Shown in pieces: positions 44,220 through 53,978 of a DNA stretch of 64,000 bases. The stretch covers positions 2,232,001 to 2,296,000 of the forward strand of contig NZ_CP027190.1 of NCBI RefSeq assembly GCF_002970915.1, read 5' to 3'. The position numbers and the translations under genes are program-made. Numbering within the stretch: the first letter of the stretch is position 1; each line of letters starts with the position of its first letter. The DNA comes from Lactobacillus sp. CBA3605. GTDB taxonomy: Bacteria; Bacillota; Bacilli; Lactobacillales; Lactobacillaceae. Below the pieces are notes generated by a model, which did no database searches, was not told the origin of the DNA, and saw only the letters and a program-made list of their open reading frames with translations.

Positions 44220-45146
44220 TTAGTTAGTTTGGCTTTCAGTAAACTTAGTTTTGATGTAGTCCGCTGAAACTTGTAATTTTTGTAATTCTTCAGGGGTGAG
44301 GTCGAGTTGAACCTGTTCGACAATCCCGTTACGGCCAACAATGGCCGGATAGGAGAGGTAGACGCCGTACTCGTCGCGATAGTTAGAAACGGGTAACTCA
44401 GTTAAGGCATCGTTTAAAATAATGTTGGTGAGGCGTACCGCAGCCGTTGCAACCCCGTAACTCGTATACTTCTTGCCATGGAAGATGGTAAAGCCACCTC
44501 GACGTGCTTCCGTATCCAATTCTGCTAAATCCAACCCGCGGTCGGCGGCTAGCGTTGTAATTGGTTGGTCGAAGACACGAACTGTTGACCAAGCGGTGAA
44601 CTGAGAGTTACCGTGTTCGCCTAAATTATAGCCAGTCACAGACCGTGGATCTAAGTGGAGGCGGTCAGCGACGGCTCGTTTCATCCGTGCTGAGTCCAAT
44701 AGGGTGCCAGTACCAATCACGTGAGCTTTGGGGAGCCCTGTGACGGCCTGATAGATGGACGTGATGACATCGACTGGATTGGTGATGGCGACAATAATGC
44801 CGTTAAATCCACTAGCTTTAATCTTAGCAGCCACGCTTTTGACTTGTTGGCTGGTAAAGGGAAGTTCGGCAAAGCGGTCATCGGTGGGATTATCTTGGAG
44901 CTTAATATTTCCTAAGGCTGAAATGATGACATCGGTGTCTTTTAGGGCGGCGTAATCATTAACAATGAGGTTGGTGTGGGTCGGTAGGTTGGGCATGGCA
45001 TCTTTGAAATCCAAGGCATCCGCTTCAACTTTGCCCGTATTAGGGTCAATCAGGACCAAGTCATCAGCAAAACCGTTGGCAATGATGTAATGGGCAGCGG
45101 TTGAACCGACATGACCCATGCCAATAATGGCAATTTTTCGTGACAT
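44220..45146 (-). CDS. L-2-hydroxyisocaproate dehydrogenase (L-lactate dehydrogenase family)
   Basis: This NADH-dependent enzyme reduces 2-keto acids such as ketoisocaproate to L-2-hydroxy acids. The 308 residues have the Rossmann motif [16 protein letters not shown] and [23 protein letters not shown] contains the substrate Arg and catalytic His, and [13 protein letters not shown] follows. The loop reads [22 protein letters not shown], as in L. confusus L-HicDH, rather than the LDH loop with Gln-Lys-Pro-Gly-Glu-Ser-Arg. It is therefore L-HicDH-like. It is monocistronic and may regenerate NAD+ from branched-chain amino-acid breakdown. Confidence 0.9.
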   Translation of the reverse strand: MSRKIAIIGMGHVGSTAAHYIIANGFADDLVLIDPNTGKVEADALDFKDAMPNLPTHTNLIVNDYAALKDTDVIISALGNIKLQDNPTDDRFAELPFTSQQVKSVAAKIKASGFNGIIVAITNPVDVITSIYQAVTGLPKAHVIGTGTLLDSARMKRAVADRLHLDPRSVTGYNLGEHGNSQFTAWSTVRVFDQPITTLAADRGLDLAELDTEARRGGFTIFHGKKYTSYGVATAAVRLTNIILNDALTELPVSNYRDEYGVYLSYPAIVGRNGIVEQVQLDLTPEELQKLQVSADYIKTKFTESQTN

Positions 45147-45312
45147 ATGAGTAACACTCCTTTTGATTTTTAGATCTTCTTAACTAAACTACCATTATTC
45201 TCATCAAATATAAATGCTTTTCGTGATAAAGGAGTGGCATGGGTCCCACTAAAAGTAAAATTAGGTTATAATTAAAACCATTATTATGTTTTATTTTAAA
45301 GGAGGGGCAGCT

Positions 45313-46497
45313 GTGCTTAAGCGCCTAAAAGAGTCTTCGCTAATGTTTTGGTCGCTCGAAATTTTGATTGTGGCGGCATTAATCTGGGTTTGTACGAAAC
45401 TTGGCTTTTTATTTCAGCCGATTGGCACATTTTTGAATGTGGTTTTCATGCCCATTGTTATTTCGGGATTTTTGTTTTATATGCTCAATCCACTCGTTAA
45501 AATGTTAACCAAGGTCCATTATAAACGGTTTCGAATTTCACGAACGGGAGCGGTTACGATTGTCTTTGTGCTGCTAGTAGGGGTGCTAGCTTATGGCGCC
45601 GTGTCATTAATTCCTCGTCTGGTGACGCAGGTGACGCAGTTAATTTATAATTTGCCGAGCTTGACGACGGAGATCCAAAAAGCCGCCACTAAAATGATTA
45701 ATAATAGTAGTATTTTGAAAAAAGTTGATCTAAGTTCCTATGTTAGTCAATTTAATGGGGAAATTAGTAAGTATGCGCAAAACTTTTTAGCCTCATTATC
45801 GACTAGTATCGTGACCGTTATTTCGACGATTACTAGTGTAACGATTATGGCAATCACGATTCCAGTCGTGTTGTTTTATATGCTAAAAGATGGCGAGAAG
45901 TTCATTCCAGCCATCAGTCGGTTTTTGCCACGGAAACAACGGCCTGAAATCGTCGGTCTTATCCAAAAAATGGGCGACACGATTTCTAGTTATATTGGTG
46001 GTCAGGTGATCGAATGTATTTTCGTTGGGACTTTTACTGCGATTGGCTACATGTTGATCTCGCAACCGTATGGCTTATTACTTGGGGTCGTCGCTGGGTT
46101 GGCGAACATTATTCCTTACCTAGGACCATATATTGGGATTGCGCCATCGCTAATTGTTGCGTTTACGCAATCACCGATGCAGGTCGTCTACGTGGTGATT
46201 ATTGTCGTCATCGTGCAACAAGTTGATGGGAACTTAATTTACCCGAACATTATTGGCCGGACACTGAAAATTCATCCGTTGACCATTATCATTCTCTTAT
46301 TAGCAGCTGGAAATATTGCAGGAATTTTAGGGATGATTTTAGCGATTCCATTCTACGCAGTGGTACGGACGGTCGTCGTTTATCTGTTTAATATTGTCCA
46401 ATTGCGAAATGCAGAAAACTTACGGATGCAGACCACCGTGTACCAACCGCAACGAGCTAAAGCCACACAACCAGCCGCTAAAAAGACCAAAGCATAA
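45313..46497 (+). CDS. AI-2E family (PerM-like) membrane transporter
   Basis: The 394-residue protein has about eight spans. Conserved family segments are FLFYMLNPLVKML near residue 60, TIPVVLFYMLKDGEKF near 195, and LGVVAGLANIIPYLGPYIGIAPSLIVA near 260, followed by VQQVDGNLIYPNIIGRTLKIHP. The family includes autoinducer exporters and Na+/H+ antiporters; the substrate is unknown. GTG 45313 has AGGAGG five bases upstream. A TATAAT box is at 45267-45272. The C-terminus is a basic tail rich in Lys and Ala. Confidence 0.88.
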   Translation: MLKRLKESSLMFWSLEILIVAALIWVCTKLGFLFQPIGTFLNVVFMPIVISGFLFYMLNPLVKMLTKVHYKRFRISRTGAVTIVFVLLVGVLAYGAVSLIPRLVTQVTQLIYNLPSLTTEIQKAATKMINNSSILKKVDLSSYVSQFNGEISKYAQNFLASLSTSIVTVISTITSVTIMAITIPVVLFYMLKDGEKFIPAISRFLPRKQRPEIVGLIQKMGDTISSYIGGQVIECIFVGTFTAIGYMLISQPYGLLLGVVAGLANIIPYLGPYIGIAPSLIVAFTQSPMQVVYVVIIVVIVQQVDGNLIYPNIIGRTLKIHPLTIIILLLAAGNIAGILGMILAIPFYAVVRTVVVYLFNIVQLRNAENLRMQTTVYQPQRAKATQPAAKKTKA

Positions 46498-46588
46498 ATA
46501 TCTGAATCTGTGATTAACCGATTGAATGGCTATGCTATAATGAATACTAACGATCAACATCCTGGCGATGTAGCAGGGAGTGAGTTTT

Positions 46589-46981
46589 TTGAAAAAAGTA
46601 ATTACGTATGGCACGTTTGACTTATTGCATAAGGGTCATATTCGACTTTTAAAACGCGCTAAAGCGCTGGGCGATCATCTTACTGTTTGTGTTTCGACGG
46701 ATGAGTTCAACGCCCAAAAGGGCAAACATGCGTATACCTCCTTTGAGGATCGCAAGTATATTTTAGAAGCCATTAAATACGTCGATGAAGTGATTCCAGA
46801 AACAACATGGGATCAAAAAATTAGTGACGTGGTTGACCACCAGATTGATGTTTTTGTAATGGGGGACGATTGGGAAGGTAAGTTTGATTTCCTAAAGGAT
46901 TACTGTGAAGTCGTCTACCTACCGCGTACGGCGGGAATTTCAACCTCTAAAATCAAAAAAGATCTCGGTGTACCAGATTGA
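46589..46981 (+). CDS. tagD: Glycerol-3-phosphate cytidylyltransferase
   Basis: It makes CDP-glycerol from CTP and glycerol-3-phosphate for wall teichoic acid. The 130 residues match Bacillus TagD throughout: VITYGTFDLLHKGHIRLLKRAKALGD (with the HxGH motif), STDEFNAQKGK, YVDEVIPETTWDQK, FVMGDDWEGKFDFLKDYCEVVYLPRTAGISTSKIKK. The TTG at 46589 gives the canonical N-terminus; GGGAG lies about eight bases before it. It is separate from the diverged cytidylyltransferase at 15927. Confidence 0.94.
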   Translation: MKKVITYGTFDLLHKGHIRLLKRAKALGDHLTVCVSTDEFNAQKGKHAYTSFEDRKYILEAIKYVDEVIPETTWDQKISDVVDHQIDVFVMGDDWEGKFDFLKDYCEVVYLPRTAGISTSKIKKDLGVPD

Positions 46982-47003
46982 ACTGAATAGGTCATCAACT
47001 TAA

Positions 47004-47033
47004 GATCCAGTGTGGGTAGCATTGGATTTTTTT
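47004..47033 (+). terminator. Terminator after tagD
   Basis: ATCCAGTG and CATTGGAT enclose TGGGTAG and are followed by seven T. Confidence 0.8.
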
Positions 47034-47099
47034 GGGGCAATCCCTTCGATGACGAATTAAATCAATGAACAAAAGACAGTTTTTTTGAAAGGAATTTTT

Positions 47100-48677
47100 A
47101 TGAATAAATCAGAATTAGCAGCGGCAGTTGACACCCGCCGGACTTTTGCAATTATCTCTCATCCGGATGCTGGGAAAACGACGATTACTGAACAGATGCT
47201 GTTGTTTGGGGGCGTTGTGCGCCAAGCTGGGACGGTTAAAGCCCGTAAAAGTGGTAGTTTTGCCAAATCTGACTGGATGGAAATCGAAAAGAAGCGGGGC
47301 ATTTCTGTCACGAGTTCGGTGATGCAGTTTGATTATGATGGCAAACGCATCAATATTTTGGATACTCCTGGACATGAGGACTTTTCCGAAGATACCTATC
47401 GGACGTTAATGGCCGTTGATTCAGCAATCATGGTCATTGATTCAGCCAAGGGAATCGAACCACAAACGAAAAAACTCTTCCAAATTTGTAAAATGCGGGG
47501 GATTCCGATTTTTACCTTCATGAATAAGTTGGATCGCGATGGCCGTGAACCGTTGGACCTCTTAAATGAAGTCGAAGAAGTCTTGGGCATTGAAACGTAT
47601 CCAATGAATTGGCCGATTGGGATGGGTAAAGGGCTAAAAGGCTTATACGACCGGTATAATCATCGGATTGAACTCTATCATAATGAAGCCCATGGTCGGA
47701 CTTTCTTACCATTGAATGAAGCGGGAGAAGTCACGGTCGAAAACGACTTGACTAAGGATAGTATTTATCGAGATGTCTTGGATGAGATGGAACTTATCGA
47801 AGCAGCCGGTAATGAATTTGATGAACAAAAAATCGCTGATGGGGATATGACCCCAGTCTTCTTTGGGTCAGCCTTAACTAACTTTGGGGTTGAAACGTTT
47901 TTGAAGACCTATTTGAAATATGCACCAAAACCAAATGTGCATAAGACGCGTGCGGATACGATTATCAAGCCAACTGATGATGAATTTTCAGCATTTGTGT
48001 TCAAAATTCAAGCTAATATGAATCCTAATCACCGTGATCGGATTGCATTTGTTCGAATCTGTTCCGGTGAATTTGACCGTGGGATGGATGTCTTCTTACA
48101 AAGAACGGGCAAGAAGATGCGTTTAAATAATTCGACACAATTCATGGCCGATACGCGTGAAACGGTTGAGACGGCGGTTGCGGGAGATATTGTCGGGTTA
48201 TATGATACCGGGAACTTCCAAATTGGAGATACCATTTATGATGGCAAACAAGCGATTCAGTTTGAAAAGTTGCCACAATTTACACCGGAACTCTTTATGC
48301 GGGTCACTGCGAAGAACGTCATGAAACAAAAGTCCTTCCATAAAGGGATTGAACAGTTGGTACAAGAAGGCGCTGTCCAATTGTATACCTCGTATTCAAC
48401 GGGCGACTATGTGCTAGGGGCCGTGGGTCAACTTCAATTCGAAGTCTTCAAGTTCCGGATGCAAAATGAATATAATTCAGAAGTTGTCATGGAACCAATG
48501 GGGAATAAGACCGCACGCTGGATTGATCCAGCGCAATTAGATGAAAAGATGTCTAGTTCACGTAACTTACTTGTGAAGGATCAAGCCGGGGCGCCACTGT
48601 TCTTATTTGAAAATGCGTTTGCCGAACGTTGGTTTAGTGAAAAGTATCCAGACGTGAAGTTAACGGCTAAATTATAA
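47100..48677 (+). CDS. prfC: Peptide chain release factor 3
   Basis: This translational GTPase recycles RF1/RF2 from the ribosome after peptide release. The 525 residues carry G1 SHPDAGKTT near residue 20, the switch region with [16 protein letters not shown]3 [14 protein letters not shown] near 85, and G4 NKLDRDGR near 140. The RF3-specific C-terminal domains include [22 protein letters not shown] 47100 has AAGGAA upstream. It is monocistronic, with terminators before and after. Confidence 0.96.
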   Translation: MNKSELAAAVDTRRTFAIISHPDAGKTTITEQMLLFGGVVRQAGTVKARKSGSFAKSDWMEIEKKRGISVTSSVMQFDYDGKRINILDTPGHEDFSEDTYRTLMAVDSAIMVIDSAKGIEPQTKKLFQICKMRGIPIFTFMNKLDRDGREPLDLLNEVEEVLGIETYPMNWPIGMGKGLKGLYDRYNHRIELYHNEAHGRTFLPLNEAGEVTVENDLTKDSIYRDVLDEMELIEAAGNEFDEQKIADGDMTPVFFGSALTNFGVETFLKTYLKYAPKPNVHKTRADTIIKPTDDEFSAFVFKIQANMNPNHRDRIAFVRICSGEFDRGMDVFLQRTGKKMRLNNSTQFMADTRETVETAVAGDIVGLYDTGNFQIGDTIYDGKQAIQFEKLPQFTPELFMRVTAKNVMKQKSFHKGIEQLVQEGAVQLYTSYSTGDYVLGAVGQLQFEVFKFRMQNEYNSEVVMEPMGNKTARWIDPAQLDEKMSSSRNLLVKDQAGAPLFLFENAFAERWFSEKYPDVKLTAKL

Positions 48678-48691
48678 ATTAATGGCTTAAA

Positions 48692-48730
48692 TGGGGATTA
48701 CAGCAATTGATTGCGGTAAGCTCCGTTTTT
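48692..48730 (+). terminator. Terminator after prfC
   Basis: GGGGATTACAGCAAT pairs with ATTGCGGTAAGCTCC with two mismatches and is followed by GTTTTT. Confidence 0.75.
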
Positions 48731-48812
48731 ATTCAGTTAAGCTTTTGGTTGGATAATGTTAAACTAGTTAATATAACTTTTTTGATTACCATGATTGTAG
48801 GAGGCTATTTTT

Positions 48813-49664
48813 TTGAATATTTTGATTGCGCTCATCCCGGCATTAGGTTGGGGATTAAATCCATTGTTATTATCGAAGATTGGCGGGAAGCCTGCCAATC
48901 AAACGCTTGGAACTGGAATTGGAGCGGTGATTGTTGGGATTATTGTCCAACTCATCTTTCAACCCACTGTGTCAACGACTACTTTCTGGCTAAGTGCATT
49001 GTCAGGGGCCTTTTGGGTGCTCGGTCAAATTGGCCAGTATACGTCGTATTCACGAATGGGTGTTAGTTCGACGATGCCAATTTCAACGGGACTTCAATTA
49101 GTCGGGACTTCCGTAATCGGGGTCTTGATGTTTGGCGAATGGTCAGGTGTGGCGGCGAAGTTAGTTGGCTTTGCGGCGATTATTATTATGATTGTCGGGG
49201 TGGCCTTAACGGCGGTTACTGATAATTCAGATAGTCGGGCCGGATTAGCCAGCGGGTTAATGGTTCTAGTGCCAACAACGATTGGTTATTGGATTTACAG
49301 TGCATTACCAAAAGCGGTTTCGGCGTCTGGCGTCGCTATTTTCTTCCCACAGATGGTTGGCATGTGTTTGGCCGCCGTTTTGTACGTGCTTTTGAGTCAT
49401 CACGCGGTGGCATTTAAACAACGGACCAGCTGGTTGAATGTGTTTGCCGGGTTAATCTTTGGGTTATCTGCTTTAGCGTATATCTTCTCAGCTAAAGCCA
49501 ATGGTGTAGCAACGGCCTTTGTGATTACCCAGTTGAGTGTGGTTATTTCGACTTTAGGTGGCATGCTAGTGTTACATGAGACGAAATCACGACGGGAATT
49601 ACGGTTGACTATTATTGGGCTGGCTTTGATCGTAGTCGGCAGTGTGATGACGGCCTTCTTATAA
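48813..49664 (+). CDS. GRP-family sugar uptake protein (GlcU/RhaT-like)
   Basis: The 283-residue membrane protein has ten spans in two five-helix halves, opening LIALIPALGWGLNPLLLSKIGGKPANQTLGTGIGA, the signature of the glucose/ribose porter family (GlcU, RbsU). It is a proton-linked sugar permease not dependent on the PTS; glucose or ribose are the likely substrates. The TTG start has GGAGG about nine bases upstream. No sugar kinase or dehydrogenase gene is adjacent, so the substrate stays open. Confidence 0.87.
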   Translation: MNILIALIPALGWGLNPLLLSKIGGKPANQTLGTGIGAVIVGIIVQLIFQPTVSTTTFWLSALSGAFWVLGQIGQYTSYSRMGVSSTMPISTGLQLVGTSVIGVLMFGEWSGVAAKLVGFAAIIIMIVGVALTAVTDNSDSRAGLASGLMVLVPTTIGYWIYSALPKAVSASGVAIFFPQMVGMCLAAVLYVLLSHHAVAFKQRTSWLNVFAGLIFGLSALAYIFSAKANGVATAFVITQLSVVISTLGGMLVLHETKSRRELRLTIIGLALIVVGSVMTAFL

Positions 49665-49674
49665 AAAAATTTCC

Positions 49675-49709
49675 AAGGCGTTTGGGCTAAAAACGCAAGC
49701 GTCTTTTTT
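49675..49709 (+). terminator. Weak terminator after the sugar uptake gene
   Basis: GGCGTTT and AAACGC form a short stem; TTTTTT follows after ten bases. The structure is imperfect. Confidence 0.4.
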
Positions 49710-49813
49710 GCTGGCATAAATTAATTGTCTGAACAATGGTCATGACGTGAAAAAAGCGGCGGACCTGAACTAAACTAGGTCCTGAGATGAGCTTTTTGAT
49801 TTGGGGGATGCGG

Positions 49814-49942
49814 ATGACAAAATGGCAGTGGCAAGTGGTACTCATTATTATTAGTAGTATTATTTTATTAATACCGGCGCACGTGCGGGTATTTTCGACG
49901 CCAGTGGTCGGACAAGCGAGTAGGGTCGTCGCCCCTGCTTAA
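49814..49942 (+). CDS. Small membrane or secreted peptide (42 aa)
   Basis: An ATG at 49814 with GGGGGATG seven bases upstream encodes TKWQWQVVLIIISSIILLIPAHVRV... and ends at a TAA at 49940-49942 after ...RVVAPA. Residues 7-22 are a single hydrophobic span, followed by a short polar tail. The region is otherwise empty between two terminators. Size, ribosome site and hydrophobic core suggest a real small membrane peptide, but no family is recognised and expression is unproven. Confidence 0.4.
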   Translation: MTKWQWQVVLIIISSIILLIPAHVRVFSTPVVGQASRVVAPA

Positions 49943-50012
49943 TCAGCGTGGGGGCAACGGTGGCTGACCTTGCAACATTAATCAGATGTGCTAGTCAGCA
50001 AATGACGGTAAT

Positions 50013-50055
50013 AAAAAATGAGCCTGGGGGAAAAAATCCCCAAGCTCGTTTTTCT
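50013..50055. terminator. Terminator for the MucBP/SH3 gene (minus), possibly bidirectional
   Basis: GAGCCTGGGGGA and TCCCCAAGCTC form the stem. T runs occur in both readings. Confidence 0.8.
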
Positions 50056-50059
50056 GGTA

Positions 50060-51112
50060 TTAATAAATAAAATCAGCTGGATCTAAATCAGTTAAATAAC
50101 GGCCGGGTAAGTAACCGCGGTCTTGAATCTGATACCACACGACGCCATTGTCATCAACTAGTCGTTCAGTTAATGCCACCCGTTCACCATGAGTGACGGT
50201 GGTTAGATAGCGGCCATAAGGTTCCAAGTAAGTGTGCACTTGTTTATTCGGGACAAAGCTGACGCGACCAGTTTGACGAACTTGTCGTTTGTTGCGCGCT
50301 TGATAACTAGCGGGTAGTTTGGGTAATAATTGTTGACTGTTAGTTAATTGTAAATGACTTTCAGGAATCCACTGGCTATCACCAATCATATACCAGATGG
50401 TCTGGTCAGTGAGCTGCACCCGCATATACGTTTTATAAATACTGCCGGGTTGTAGCGCTGTTAAATAAGTGGTCGTAGTGGCACCCGGTGATGGTAGCAC
50501 TGGTGTGACAGTTTTAATTTGGATAAAGCCGGTGCTTAAATCAGTTTTAAGCCAAGTTTGATTGCGGTAAAAAAAGAGGACCGTTTTTGAATGGGTCGTA
50601 TATTCACCAGTCAAGTCCCCAACGGAGCGTAGCAGTTTGAAACCGGCTACAGTGGGCGCCGTGACTTGGTAAGGCTGACCTAATTTACCACGGGTCATAA
50701 TCGGCAGGCCGATGAGTTGACGTTGATCAATATCATAGGCATAAACCCACACTGGTTGTCCGGCTTGGCGTTCATAAGTTAAGATGATTTGGGCTTGTGG
50801 CGTGGTGAACCACCGGGTTAGGCCAGCAATGTTGACGAGATGATAGCCCGGAATGCTGACTTCTGGCAGGTGAATCTCGGCCCCAACGAAACCGGCAATC
50901 ATTTCAGTCGGTTGTAATTCGTGACCAGTGTCATCCAAGTGATGGACTAAAATTAGGGCATCCTTGTGTTGAACAGCAGGCGTCGCGGCTCGGTCGCTGG
51001 TTGGTTCTGCTGTGGTCGTTTCGGCAGCAGTCGCAGCGACCACTTTCGGTCCCACACTGACTGGATTATTGAGGTCGTGCAACATTGATTTTAAACGATC
51101 GAGAAAATGCAC
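50060..51112 (-). CDS. MucBP- and SH3-domain protein without a visible signal peptide
   Basis: The 350 residues start at a GTG with AGGAG seven bases upstream. After a variable N-terminal part there are two MucBP-like units (LILVHHLDDTGHELQPTEMIAGFVG, and VWVYAYDIDQRQLIGLPIMTRGKLGQPYQVTAP), each ending in a VLFFYR- or ILTYER-type strand. Two SH3-like modules follow (YKTYMRVQLTDQTIWYMIGDSQWIPESHL and the final VVWYQIQDRGYLPGRYL). Such domains bind mucus or wall polymers. Yet no hydrophobic signal or LPxTG anchor is present, so secretion is unexplained. Confidence 0.7.
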   Translation of the reverse strand: MHFLDRLKSMLHDLNNPVSVGPKVVAATAAETTTAEPTSDRAATPAVQHKDALILVHHLDDTGHELQPTEMIAGFVGAEIHLPEVSIPGYHLVNIAGLTRWFTTPQAQIILTYERQAGQPVWVYAYDIDQRQLIGLPIMTRGKLGQPYQVTAPTVAGFKLLRSVGDLTGEYTTHSKTVLFFYRNQTWLKTDLSTGFIQIKTVTPVLPSPGATTTTYLTALQPGSIYKTYMRVQLTDQTIWYMIGDSQWIPESHLQLTNSQQLLPKLPASYQARNKRQVRQTGRVSFVPNKQVHTYLEPYGRYLTTVTHGERVALTERLVDDNGVVWYQIQDRGYLPGRYLTDLDPADFIY

Positions 51113-51249
51113 AAGACCACTCCTTTCATAAAAAAGTTTATTAAATACAGTATAACGCAATCATTACCGTTCTGGCATGGTTTAAGTGAATTGTAAAAAG
51201 TGAGTCGCCAATCTCGTGTATACTAAGATTAAATAGGGGGAAGTTGGCA

Positions 51250-52131
51250 ATGAATTTAAAACAGTTACGGTATTTTTTAGCGGTGGCTGAAGAGGGCCAG
51301 ATGACAGCTGCTGCGAAGCGCCTGCATGTGGCGCAACCACCATTGAGCTATCAGATTAAACAACTAGAGTTAGAACTTGGGGTGGTCTTGTTTAAGCGAT
51401 TACCCCAAGGCGTTACGGTGACGGCGGCCGGGCAATTATTAATTGGTTACGCCCAGCAGTTAACGCAATTGTCGGCGACTGCTGAAAATAAGATCCGAGC
51501 GTTGGCTCAGGGGATTACGGGTACCTTGAATTTAGGGACGGTCTCATCGTCGGCGGGCGTTATGCCGAATCAGGCTTTGTTGCAATGGTTGAAGCAATAT
51601 CCAGATGTCCAGTTAGACTTAACCGAGGGGAATACATATGAATTATTAGATGATCTTCATAAACGGCTGTTAGATGTCGCCATATTGCGAACACCGTTCA
51701 ATCAGCAGCACTTAGTTTGTCGGTATTTCCCGGCGGAACGAATGGTTGCGGTGTTGCCCCGGCGTTATTCACAATTTGCGCAACGGCGACAATTGCGGTT
51801 AAGTGACCTTGAACAGTTACCACTCATCAAATATCGGCGTTTTAACGAGTTATTTCATATGGCATTTTTGGAACAAGCATTTGAGCCAACCTATGTGATG
51901 ACTTGTGATGATGCGCGGACAGCGATGCACTGGGCCGAACAACAGATTGGGGTGGCCTTAGTGCCCCGCACTTTAGCTGAAACGTATGACGGTGGTCAAG
52001 TGATGATTCGGTCATTAGCTGACCGGCGATTCGATACGCAATTAGTCTTAGCCACGACGCCGGAATCCTTGGCGACGCCATTGGTTGCTGGTTTTATGGC
52101 ACAATTTCCCAAAGCCCAAGTACTAGACTAA
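51250..52131 (+). CDS. LysR-family transcriptional regulator
   Basis: The 293 residues have the N-terminal winged helix MNLKQLRYFLAVAEEGQMTAAAKRLHVAQPPLSYQIKQLELELGVVLFKR and a periplasmic-binding-type effector domain (GTLNLGTVSSSAGVMPNQAL...LDLTEGNTYELLDDLHKRLLDVAIL). It resembles CitR/CysL-type regulators. ATG 51250 has GGGGGA eight bases upstream. The next genes in the same direction encode a TauE-type exporter and its DUF1634 partner, which may be its targets. Confidence 0.9.
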   Translation: MNLKQLRYFLAVAEEGQMTAAAKRLHVAQPPLSYQIKQLELELGVVLFKRLPQGVTVTAAGQLLIGYAQQLTQLSATAENKIRALAQGITGTLNLGTVSSSAGVMPNQALLQWLKQYPDVQLDLTEGNTYELLDDLHKRLLDVAILRTPFNQQHLVCRYFPAERMVAVLPRRYSQFAQRRQLRLSDLEQLPLIKYRRFNELFHMAFLEQAFEPTYVMTCDDARTAMHWAEQQIGVALVPRTLAETYDGGQVMIRSLADRRFDTQLVLATTPESLATPLVAGFMAQFPKAQVLD

Positions 52132-52357
52132 TTTTTTTAGATTGCTATCTAACTTTTTAATGGCTATTTTTTAGAAAAGTTGATTACTTAGGGATGTTGA
52201 CGATTACATTTTTTTCATGCCGATAGCCGGATGGTCTTAAAATAAGCGCTGATTGCTTGATATGACAAGTGTTTGCCTATGTATGCTTAATCATTAGGTC
52301 GTCGTGAAATTAAATGGTACACTAAAAATTGAAAATTAAAAGGTGAGGGTGACACAC

Positions 52358-53203
52358 GTGACATATTCATTATTATTATTGTTGGGCGTCGGCTTATTAG
52401 CTGGCATTTTTGGTGCGATTCTAGGAATTGGTGGGGGCTTAATTATTACACCGGTTCTGACGTTAGGGATGGGTCTAGATATTAAATATGCGATTGGGGC
52501 CAGTATTATTGCTGTAATTGCGACTAGTTCAGGTGCCACCATTGCGTATTTAAAAGATGACATGCTTAATTTGAGAGTGGCGATGTTCTTAGAAATTGCG
52601 ACAACAGTGGGGGCCGTCTTAGGTGCTGTATTAACGGGCCTCGTGCATGCCAACTTTTTGTACTTTTTATTTGGAGCGTTATTAGTTTTCACAACTTACA
52701 ATATGATTCGCAAGTTACTCAGTAAGGCTAGTGATGCTCAGGATGTGCAAGCTGATCAGTTAGCGACGAAACTCAATTTAAACGGGACATACTACGATAA
52801 GGCGCTTAAAGAGCAAGTTGACTATCAAGTTCAAAACGTTCCTGGTGGGTTTACCATGATGTTTGGGGCTGGTTTTGCGAGTGGGTTATTAGGTATCGGG
52901 AGTGGTGCTTTCAAAGTGTTAGCGATGGATACGATTATGCACATGCCGCTCAAGCCTTCATCAGCAACATCGAACTTAATGATGGGCGTTACTGCGGCTG
53001 CCAGTGCGATGGTTTACTTTTTTAATGGTTCAATTAAACCTGGGATTGCCGCACCGTTAGCGATTGGTATCTTAGTTGGGGCCTTAATTGGAACCCGTAT
53101 TATGGAACATTTAAAACCACGGTTAATTCGGATGATTTTCGTACCAGTCATGCTTTATTTGGGAATCCAAATGATTGCTAAAGGATTTGGGGTGACCATC
53201 TAA
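52358..53203 (+). CDS. TauE/SafE-family sulfonate/sulfite exporter-like protein
   Basis: The 281-residue membrane protein has about eight spans in two repeats, each with the family's glycine-rich signature: GIFGAILGIGGGLIITPVL near residue 15 and GFASGLLGIGSGAFKVLAMD near 175. The family transports small sulfur-containing or organic anions; the substrate is unknown. GTG 52358 has GAGGGTG just upstream. Its stop overlaps the start of the DUF1634 gene, showing coupled translation. Confidence 0.87.
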   Translation: MTYSLLLLLGVGLLAGIFGAILGIGGGLIITPVLTLGMGLDIKYAIGASIIAVIATSSGATIAYLKDDMLNLRVAMFLEIATTVGAVLGAVLTGLVHANFLYFLFGALLVFTTYNMIRKLLSKASDAQDVQADQLATKLNLNGTYYDKALKEQVDYQVQNVPGGFTMMFGAGFASGLLGIGSGAFKVLAMDTIMHMPLKPSSATSNLMMGVTAAASAMVYFFNGSIKPGIAAPLAIGILVGALIGTRIMEHLKPRLIRMIFVPVMLYLGIQMIAKGFGVTI

Positions 53204-53580
53204 TGATTCAAAAGAATAGTAAAGTTGCCGAAATGCAACAAGTAGAACGGCTAATTGGTCGTATCTTACGCATTGGGGTCATCGTATCAGCACTAGTGAT
53301 TGGTTTAGGCCTTATTTTAATGGTGATGCGTGGCAATGGTGGCTATCCTAATGGGATTCAACCGACGGGATTTCGGTCTATTTTTAACGGCGTCATAGCT
53401 TTAAAGCCCTACGCAGTTATTATGCTGGGTCTGTTTTTACTGATTTTGACGCCCACTTTACGTGTTGTGGTGTCAATCTATGCGTTTGCGATTGAAAAGG
53501 ATCATCTCTATGTTTGGATTACGACATTAGTCTTAGTTATTTTAATCATTGCATCAGTAATCGGCTACTTAGGGCATTAG
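53203..53580 (+). CDS. DUF1634 small membrane protein
   Basis: The 125 residues have three membrane spans (about 20-42, 65-88 and 102-122). An N-terminal VERLIGRILRIGVIVSALVIGLGLILMV and LFLLILTPTLRVVVSIYAFAIEKDHLYVWIT match DUF1634. The family is almost always encoded next to TauE-type transporters, as here, and probably acts as a subunit. The ATG overlaps the TauE stop. A terminator follows. Confidence 0.85.
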   Translation: MIQKNSKVAEMQQVERLIGRILRIGVIVSALVIGLGLILMVMRGNGGYPNGIQPTGFRSIFNGVIALKPYAVIMLGLFLLILTPTLRVVVSIYAFAIEKDHLYVWITTLVLVILIIASVIGYLGH

Positions 53581-53606
53581 GTTGATTGCGTTGAATTTAA
53601 TATAAT

Positions 53607-53648
53607 AAGAGAACGCTGATAATTATTGTCGGTGTTCTCTTTTATTTT
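53607..53648 (+). terminator. Terminator after the TauE/DUF1634 operon
   Basis: AGAGAAC and GTTCTCT enclose an AT-rich loop with an inner GC pairing and are followed by TTTATTTT. Confidence 0.75.
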
Positions 53649-53978
53649 GGCTTTTTAGTTGTTTTGACTAAGTCATTTAATGGCTTTTTAGGGGGATTTT
53701 AAGTGACTTTGAATTATTTATTAAAAAAATCGGCAAATTTTTTTATACCAGATAGTAAAAAAGTGAATCAAATTAGAAAGTTGATATTAAGGCGTTTGTA
53801 AGTGGAAAAATCGATTTTTAAATGCTGATAATTTGACTTAACTGAGTTGATTATGACGAAATGATGATAAAAATTAGAGTTTAGCATTGATTTTAATTTA
53901 TTTATAATATACAATTACTTTAACTTTTCGAGGGAAAAGCACACACACAACATTAAAAGTCAGAGGGGTTGGGGTTTT
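53649..53978 (+). promoter_or_regulatory. AT-rich promoter region of the opp operon
   Basis: These 330 bases hold no gene. They are very AT-rich, with TTGATT near 53888 followed by TATACA/TAATAT boxes near 53907. ACACACACA at about 53942 and an AGAGGGG ribosome site then precede oppA. The low GC may serve a nutritional regulator of the CodY type, but I see no clear operator. Confidence 0.4.

Noticed and set aside
48707..49066. 119-codon frame over the start of the sugar uptake gene
   Set aside because: It is out of frame with a clear ten-span permease and has no family resemblance.
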